DNA of 64,000 bases from CBDCWO01 sp965223405. GTDB taxonomy: Bacteria; Bacteroidota; Bacteroidia; Chitinophagales; Saprospiraceae. The translations under genes were made by a program, and so were the position numbers. A model generated the notes under the pieces. It was not told where the DNA came from, searched no databases, and saw only the letters and a program-made list of their open reading frames with translations. Of the stretch, positions 58,923 to 64,000 are shown piece by piece (positions within the stretch are counted from its first letter, which is position 1; each line of letters starts with the position of its first letter). The DNA lies in contig CBDCWO010000006.1 of assembly GCA_965223405.1 (NCBI GenBank), positions 2,108,001 through 2,172,000 on the forward strand, in the 5' to 3' direction.

Positions 58923-59669
58923 TTACTTTCTCAGATCAGCTAAGTAGGCGGCACCTATTATACCGGCATTATTTAATAAGGAGGCAGGTACGACATTTGA
59001 ATTTGTTTTCAGCATTGGACCCCACAAGTCAAACCGTTTGCTAATGCCACCACCCAGAATAAACAAATCCGGAGAGACCAGAAGTTGCAGGTGATTGATA
59101 TATCCACTAAATTCTTTAGCCCATTTGCTCCACGATAAATTTAGACGTTTTCGAGCACTATTCGATGCATAGTGCTCATATACACTCCGCTTATAGTATA
59201 AATGTCCTAATTCTGTATTGGGTATTAACTCTCCGTTAAAGAATAAAGCAGAACCCAATCCAGTACCAATTGTGATTAACAAGACGGTTCCAGGAATGCC
59301 CTTTCCTTTACCTATTTTTATTTCTGCCAAACCAGCTAAATCCGCATCATTGGCTACGGCAAAGGGAACTCCACATCGCTTGTGCAAGTACTTCTCTATT
59401 GGCTTGTTAATCCATGCTTTACTTAAATTGGCTGAAGTTTTGCAAGTACCCTGTTGGATCACACCTGGAAATCCACATCCAACCAGCCCATCATATTTAA
59501 AGTATTCTACTATGTTTTTAATTACCGAAGCCATTTCTTTGGGTTCACCGGATTCCGGAGTCGCTAGTTTATATCGTTCCGAAATCATTTCACCCGTAAG
59601 AGGGTTGATCAATCCACCTTTAATACCGGTGGCTCCGATGTCGATTCCTAATTGAATGTGTTTGCTCAT
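58923..59669 (-). CDS. ppgK: ROK family protein, polyphosphate glucokinase-like
   Basis: A 248-aa sugar kinase. The phosphate-binding loop is GIDIGATGIKGG, the catalytic and sugar-binding segment is VANDADLAGLAEI, and LLITIGTGLGSALFFNGELI followed by ELGHL completes the ROK signature. Overall length and the GIDIGxTGIKG start fit polyphosphate/ATP glucokinases that phosphorylate glucose. The zinc-finger Cys motif of other ROK kinases is absent, as in that group. It overlaps the upstream cyclophilin gene by four bases (ATGA). It is the last gene of the operon. Confidence 0.82.
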   Translation of the reverse strand: MSKHIQLGIDIGATGIKGGLINPLTGEMISERYKLATPESGEPKEMASVIKNIVEYFKYDGLVGCGFPGVIQQGTCKTSANLSKAWINKPIEKYLHKRCGVPFAVANDADLAGLAEIKIGKGKGIPGTVLLITIGTGLGSALFFNGELIPNTELGHLYYKRSVYEHYASNSARKRLNLSWSKWAKEFSGYINHLQLLVSPDLFILGGGISKRFDLWGPMLKTNSNVVPASLLNNAGIIGAAYLADLRK

Positions 59670-60559
59670 TTGATGACAAGTATATTCATTTGAATGTCAC
59701 TGGTAGGACGGTTACGTGCATCAGTTTGTTGGCTTGCAATCCTATCGATAACATCCAATCCTTTTATCACTTGCCCAAATACCGTATATTCATTATCTAA
59801 AAAAGGGGTTCCTCCAACTTCTTGATAGATCTTTTTTTGTTCCGCGCTATATTGAATTGATTTTCTCGCTTCCATAACTTTTATCTCTGATTCAGAAATC
59901 GGCTTTCCTTGTACTATATAGAATTGAGATCCTGATGAAGCTTTTTGAGGATTGACCTGGTCACCCTGTCGAGCTGCAGACAAGGCACCTTTGATATGTA
60001 CACGATTCATGTTAAATTCGGCTGCTACAGTATAGCCTGGGCCTCCTGTTCCCAAAGGTTCACCTGGTTTGGCTTTTCGTGAATTGGGATCTCCTCCCTG
60101 GATCATAAATCCATCAATCACTCGATGGAAAAGTAAACCATTGAAATATCCATCTTCAGCCAATTTTAAGAAGTTGTCACGATGTTTCGGTGTCTCGTCA
60201 AATAGCTCGACTAACATATTGCCATATGAAGTTTCAATTTCAACCAAACACTTATCCGGTGGGCTAATTAATATTCTCTTTTCGATAGTTTTTTCTTTTT
60301 TGCCTTTTATGGCTTTGAGGGTTATTAAATAATTGCCTGATCCGCGATAGCGGTGGACCGGATTTACACTGTCAGAGGTCATTCCATCGCCAAAATCCCA
60401 ATGATACGTTTCTGCATTTTGGGATAAATTATGAAATGATACGGTATCCGGAGCATTTCTTGAAGCATCAAGATACGTAAATCTGGCTACCGGGCCGGAG
60501 CAGGCTAAAAAAATAATGGCCAATATAATCAGGTAAGTAAGAACAAATCTTTTTTTCAT
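59666..60559 (-). CDS. Peptidylprolyl isomerase lipoprotein with PKD domain
   Basis: A 297-aa lipoprotein (lipobox IIFLACS, Cys20). A PKD domain (residues ~27-100; TYHWDFGDGMTSDSVNPVHR) is followed by a cyclophilin-type PPIase domain: VEIETSYGNMLVELFDETPK, then FHRVIDGFMIQGGDPNS with the catalytic Arg, GPGYTVAAEFN and SGSQFYIVQGK. It probably assists folding of exported proteins at the membrane. It is 11 bases after a second, shorter cyclophilin gene and overlaps the kinase gene. Confidence 0.92.
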   Translation of the reverse strand: MKKRFVLTYLIILAIIFLACSGPVARFTYLDASRNAPDTVSFHNLSQNAETYHWDFGDGMTSDSVNPVHRYRGSGNYLITLKAIKGKKEKTIEKRILISPPDKCLVEIETSYGNMLVELFDETPKHRDNFLKLAEDGYFNGLLFHRVIDGFMIQGGDPNSRKAKPGEPLGTGGPGYTVAAEFNMNRVHIKGALSAARQGDQVNPQKASSGSQFYIVQGKPISESEIKVMEARKSIQYSAEQKKIYQEVGGTPFLDNEYTVFGQVIKGLDVIDRIASQQTDARNRPTSDIQMNILVIK

Positions 60560-60570
60560 GAAGGTATTCC

Positions 60571-61212
60571 CTATTTAATTACCCTGACTAACATTTCAAT
60601 ATCTTCAACCGGGCGATCATTGTTGTCTCTGTGGACATTGGCAATTTGCTCAACAATTTCCATTCCTTCAGTCACCATACCAAAAACCGTATAATCCATA
60701 TCCAAATCAGGAGATCCTCCTTCTTTCTTATACAATTCCCGCTGGGCCTCGTTGTAGGTGATATTTTTTTGTTGTTGCAAATAATCCAGCATTCTATCAT
60801 CGATCGGTCTTCCCTGAACAATATAAAATTGAGATCCCGATGATTTTTTTTCGGGATTGTTGTTGCGTGCCGCTGCAAGTGCTCCTTTAAGGTGGGGTAA
60901 TCCGATTTCAGCATCGATTTGGTATCCTGGCCCTCCGCTTCCCAGAATCTGACCAGCCGATGAATTTTTTGAGTTGGGATCGCCTCCTTGAATCATAAAG
61001 TTAGGTATCACCCGGTGAAAAAGTAAACCGTCATAGTATTTGGACTTTGCCAATTTGATAAAGTTATCTCTATGCAACGGGGTCTCGTTATACAACACAG
61101 CTTGAATATCTCCAAATTTAGTGGATATCACTATTTGAGTTTCTTTGGGTTGACAACCTAACAAAATAAATGCAACAATAACTAAAAAGAATTGAAATTG
61201 GATTTTTACCAT
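60571..61212 (-). CDS. Peptidylprolyl isomerase (cyclophilin) lipoprotein
   Basis: A 213-aa lipoprotein (lipobox ILLGC, Cys ~20) consisting of one cyclophilin domain: IQAVLYNETPLHRDNFIKLA, FHRVIPNFMIQGGDPNSK, GPGYQIDAEIG and SGSQFYIVQGRP. It is a paralogue of the PKD-bearing gene that follows. The insert with KKSSGSQ and NITYNEAQRELYKKEGG is typical for Bacteroidota periplasmic members. The start is ATG at 61212, not the upstream in-frame TTG. It lies 10 bases downstream of the conserved hypothetical gene. Confidence 0.92.
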   Translation of the reverse strand: MVKIQFQFFLVIVAFILLGCQPKETQIVISTKFGDIQAVLYNETPLHRDNFIKLAKSKYYDGLLFHRVIPNFMIQGGDPNSKNSSAGQILGSGGPGYQIDAEIGLPHLKGALAAARNNNPEKKSSGSQFYIVQGRPIDDRMLDYLQQQKNITYNEAQRELYKKEGGSPDLDMDYTVFGMVTEGMEIVEQIANVHRDNNDRPVEDIEMLVRVIK

Positions 61213-61222
61213 AAAAAATGCA

Positions 61223-61576
61223 TTATTCCTCTTCAAAAAAAGGCCTAAAATAGTTCACAATTTTTTGTTTTAAAAAACTTGACTGCTCTTTTACACCATT
61301 AAATGGAAAATTCTTTACTTGTTTCCAATGTGGCCATCCTTCATGATCGATCCCAGTAAATTCAAAAAAACCATCTGAGCTTAACAAACGACAAACTGCA
61401 ATGTGCATTAAATCCTGTTTTTCTTCTTTGGTGATTTTTTGTTTTATCTGACCCAATTCCTGAAGACCAATTAAAAATAAGATGGCATTGAGGTCAGGTA
61501 ATTCATTTTTATTGAATTTGTTTTGAATAAAATGCCTTACCCGCAGCCATTCAAAATCGAGTTGCCAGGTTTCCAT
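61223..61576 (-). CDS. Conserved hypothetical protein of Bacteroidota
   Basis: A 117-aa soluble protein with no signal peptide: METWQLDFEWLRVRHFIQNK at the start and LPDLNAILFLIGLQELGQI, ending in an acidic FFEEE. I recognise it as a small conserved protein of this phylum that often lies beside the LolC/E-type permease gene, with no known function. It begins 13 bases past the permease stop. A GTG at 61600 would overlap the permease gene. Confidence 0.75.
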   Translation of the reverse strand: METWQLDFEWLRVRHFIQNKFNKNELPDLNAILFLIGLQELGQIKQKITKEEKQDLMHIAVCRLLSSDGFFEFTGIDHEGWPHWKQVKNFPFNGVKEQSSFLKQKIVNYFRPFFEEE

Positions 61577-61589
61577 AAACACAAAGATA

Positions 61590-62819
61590 TTATTCTTCAC
61601 GAATATATGCTCCTACTTTGTCTGCTCTCATAGCTGGAAGTATGGAAGCCAGAATGCAAATTACAATTACTGCCGCACTGACCACCAAGAAGTCAATCCT
61701 ACGTATGGAGATTGGATAGGAGTCAACAATGAAGCCTTCTCTCATCGGAATCAAACCAAAATTTATTTGGAGAAAATAAATGGTCAGGGCAAGCCCAATT
61801 CCGGTAATTATTCCCAGGAAACTGATCAATAACCCTTCGGTAAGAAAAATATTACGGATTAATTTGTCTTTTGCACCCATTGTTTTAAGAATAGAAATGT
61901 CTTTTTTCTTATCTACAACAATCATCCATAAGGCTCCTACCAGATTGAAGGCTACCAGCATTAGTGTAAGACTTAAAATAGCAAAGGCAATCCACTTTTC
62001 AATATTCATCAATTTCAGAAACGATTCTTCCTGTTCATAGCTATTCTTAATTTCGAAATCCTGGCCTAATATTTTCCGAATTTCAGATTTAATCAAGGCT
62101 TCATCACTATCGGGATCCATATTTATCTCTAAAGCCGTTATTTCTGATTCATAACCCAAGAGGTTTCTCACCATATTCAATGGGCATATAATATATACTT
62201 TGTCAAAATCCTGCTGTATTCTGAATTTGGCCGATGGATAAAAATATTCTCGTTTTGCACTACCCAATGGATCTCTGCCAAAACTCTTCTTCCTATTCCT
62301 TTTGGGAACATATGCGGTGATCGGATAAAAGGGATCCTGAATATTAGCATCTAACGACGAATATATACCATCACCAAGGATGGCAAAATGAGCTGAAGTA
62401 TCATTGAGCATGTTTTTTCCCTCTACAATGACTGAGTCGATTTTGGTGACTAGATGATAATTTGGATCAACTCCTTTGACTTTTCCAAAATCCCGCTTAT
62501 TCCGATACTCAAATAGCGCGGTTTCTTCGAGTGTTTGAGATATAGCCGTAATTCCTGGAATCCGTTTCAGCTCAACTAACTCTTCATCTTCAACTCTAAA
62601 TACCTTTCCGGTGGTGGGAATGACTTTTAGATCCGGGTTGAAAGAATTGAATAAACTATAAATCAGGTCCTGGAATCCGTTAAATACAGAGAGAACCAAA
62701 ATCAATGCACAAGTACCGATAGTAATGCCTCCAACCGAAATTCCGGTAATTAGGTTAATAGCATTCGTTGATTTTTTACCGAATAAATATCTTTTTGCTA
62801 TTTGAAAACCAAGATTCAT
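61590..62819 (-). CDS. ABC transporter permease of the LolC/LolE family
   Basis: A 409-aa inner-membrane protein: N-terminal cytoplasmic segment (FQIAKRYLFGKKSTNAINLI), a first helix (~24-45), a large periplasmic MacB-like domain (~46-275) and three helices in FtsX topology with KKDISILKTMGAKDKLIRNI between helices 2 and 3. This is the layout of lipoprotein-releasing LolC/E permeases. The ATPase LolD is not in the window. It overlaps the upstream serine hydrolase by four bases. Confidence 0.9.
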   Translation of the reverse strand: MNLGFQIAKRYLFGKKSTNAINLITGISVGGITIGTCALILVLSVFNGFQDLIYSLFNSFNPDLKVIPTTGKVFRVEDEELVELKRIPGITAISQTLEETALFEYRNKRDFGKVKGVDPNYHLVTKIDSVIVEGKNMLNDTSAHFAILGDGIYSSLDANIQDPFYPITAYVPKRNRKKSFGRDPLGSAKREYFYPSAKFRIQQDFDKVYIICPLNMVRNLLGYESEITALEINMDPDSDEALIKSEIRKILGQDFEIKNSYEQEESFLKLMNIEKWIAFAILSLTLMLVAFNLVGALWMIVVDKKKDISILKTMGAKDKLIRNIFLTEGLLISFLGIITGIGLALTIYFLQINFGLIPMREGFIVDSYPISIRRIDFLVVSAAVIVICILASILPAMRADKVGAYIREE

Positions 62820-64000
62820 TGTAAGAGTGCATTATACACCAAGGTATGAAGCTTTTCGCGGTAACTTTCTTTATTCAGTTTATTTACCCGCGAATTAGGA
62901 TAGGTCCGGTTAGATAGGAAAACAAAAATCAAATTTAAAGCTGGATCAGCCCACACGCAAGTACCTGTAAATCCGGTGTGACCATATGTTGATTGTGATG
63001 CTTTTGCTGACATATTTGGTTTTTTATTGGCATCCATTTCTTTCATGTCAAACCCTATGCCCCGGCGGGAGGAATAAATGTAACGGGTTGTGAATTTTTG
63101 GATAGTGGCTTGATCTAGATAGCGAATTCCTCCGTAGTCCCCTTCATTCAATAACATTTGCATTAGGACTGCCAGACTGTAGGAATCTGAAAAAAGCCCG
63201 GCATGACCACTCACGCCTCCTAACATTGCTGCTCCCATATCATGCACATAACCATGGACTTCCTGTCCTCTGAAATAGTTGTCATGTTCAGTGGGAACGA
63301 TTTCTTTTTTGACAAATTTGGTCAATGGGTTGAAAGTAATTCTCTTCAACCCTAGCGGTTCGTAAAATCTATGCAAGACGTACTGGTCCAATTCTTTTTC
63401 AGTGACTTGCCTAATAATCTTATTCAACAAATAAAAACCCAGATCACTGTAACGATAACTTTTTGTTGACCGCAAATTGGATTCGATAATACGATTCCAA
63501 ATAGTATCCTGGTAAGTATTTTTCAAATATAGATTTTGCGCTACCGGAACATTGTAAATTTTTGATGCTGTATTCCGATAAAACTCCGGATGAGGCCTGA
63601 CATTACGACGGCTACCAATCATTGTTTCGCGATAAAAGGGGATCCATCCAATTAAACCTCCATGATGAGACATGGTTTCAGCTATAGTGATGCCATTTTT
63701 ATTACTTTTTTGCACCTCTGGTAAATAGGTTGATAACTCTTGATCCAAATTGACAAGTCCTTCTTCATAAAGCTTCATCATCGAAATAGTGGTGGCTGCC
63801 ACTTTAGTAATGGAAGCCAGATCGTACAAATCGGTTCGTTTTACTTTTCTGATCTTATCGTAAGTATGATACCCAAAGGCCTCATGAAAGATCACTTTAC
63901 GATCTTTTGCTACCAAAATCTGGCATCCGGGGGCCGCTTTGGTAGAAATAATATTGGCTACCATGTTCTTGATCAATTCAAGTGAATCACTTGATAAACC
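62816..64000 (-). CDS. Serine hydrolase (beta-lactamase/transpeptidase-like) domain, probably C-terminal part of a GH3 fusion (5' end outside window)
   Basis: An incomplete gene: the frame is still open at the window edge (64000) and reads GLSSDSLELIKNMVANIIS upstream of the first candidate start (TTG at 63976). The visible ~394 residues are a class C beta-lactamase-like serine hydrolase: SxxK motif ASITKVAA, YxN-type SDLGFYLLNK (YRYSDLGF), and late HTGFTGT in place of KTG. The opening PGCQILVAKDRKVIFHEAFG is characteristic of Bacteroidota proteins in which this domain follows a GH3 beta-N-acetylhexosaminidase domain. I therefore infer such a fusion, acting on peptidoglycan fragments. The stop overlaps the permease start (ATGA). 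Confidence 0.78.
   Translation of the reverse strand, partial: GLSSDSLELIKNMVANIISTKAAPGCQILVAKDRKVIFHEAFGYHTYDKIRKVKRTDLYDLASITKVAATTISMMKLYEEGLVNLDQELSTYLPEVQKSNKNGITIAETMSHHGGLIGWIPFYRETMIGSRRNVRPHPEFYRNTASKIYNVPVAQNLYLKNTYQDTIWNRIIESNLRSTKSYRYSDLGFYLLNKIIRQVTEKELDQYVLHRFYEPLGLKRITFNPLTKFVKKEIVPTEHDNYFRGQEVHGYVHDMGAAMLGGVSGHAGLFSDSYSLAVLMQMLLNEGDYGGIRYLDQATIQKFTTRYIYSSRRGIGFDMKEMDANKKPNMSAKASQSTYGHTGFTGTCVWADPALNLIFVFLSNRTYPNSRVNKLNKESYREKLHTLVYNALLQ

Overview
The window reads as chromosomal DNA of a member of the Bacteroidota, most likely near the Saprospiria/Saprospiraceae. The evidence is AT-rich DNA (roughly 40% GC by eye), promoter elements of the TTG-N19/20-TAnnTTTG type, secreted proteins with type IX secretion (T9SS) C-terminal sorting domains, the gliding lipoprotein GldH, DUF1800/DUF1501 pairs, GLPGLI-family proteins, a GH92 mannosidase, Tat-exported Gfo/Idh/MocA oxidoreductases and many lipoproteins. 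The genus is inference. I found no rRNA, tRNA, CRISPR array, transposase or phage module.

Layout. 0-4.5 kb: an SDR reductase, a Tat-exported oxidoreductase, a glycosidase-like lipoprotein and a small lipoprotein. 4.7-8.1 kb: a T9SS-secreted beta-propeller protein and a DUF4143-type ATPase that has lost its normal start codon. 8.3-13.1 kb: a redoxin/DUF3738 protein, a BlaI repressor and a very long M56 (BlaR1-like) protein with two TonB-C-like, two plug-like, two carboxypeptidase-regulatory and one sorting-domain-like segment. 13.2-16.8 kb: a second ATPase with a palindrome inside its promoter and a tandem repeat upstream, an SGNH hydrolase and a MopE-motif lipoprotein. 17.5-22.7 kb: a DUF1800/DUF1501/T9SS operon and a third ATPase. 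22.8-29.2 kb: a secreted sandwich-domain protein, an ADP-forming acyl-CoA synthetase/GNAT fusion and GH92.

29.3-36.2 kb is the most unusual part. The order is: 3' remnant of a winged-helix/phosphoribosyltransferase (wHTH-PRTase) regulator; a 104-aa Cys-rich exported peptide; GLPGLI protein 1; a truncated second Cys-rich gene; a 16-bp hairpin; GLPGLI protein 2; a terminator; a TonB-receptor-like outer-membrane barrel; a perfect operator palindrome; the intact wHTH-PRTase gene; and a remnant of the barrel 3' end. Each type of component is thus present at least twice, intact or decayed, which suggests a cassette expanded and trimmed by recombination. No peptide-modifying enzyme is visible.

36-47 kb: an S9 peptidase, another Tat oxidoreductase, a PadR/orphan FtsX-type permease pair, and a DUF1080-oxidoreductase module divergent from an MFS-HD module, probably for oxidised sugar (3-keto-glycoside) metabolism. 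47-55 kb: housekeeping genes (rpsU, a GNAT gene, aspS, gldH, dnaJ, grpE, a thioredoxin), a flavin reductase and a flippase-like membrane protein. 55-59 kb: a four-helix-bundle-like gene followed by a short DnaE polymerase, behind repeated CGTCAT/ATGTCG motifs. 59-64 kb: a tightly coupled minus-strand operon of a serine hydrolase (cut by the window edge), a LolC/E-type permease, a conserved small protein, two cyclophilin lipoproteins and a ROK kinase.
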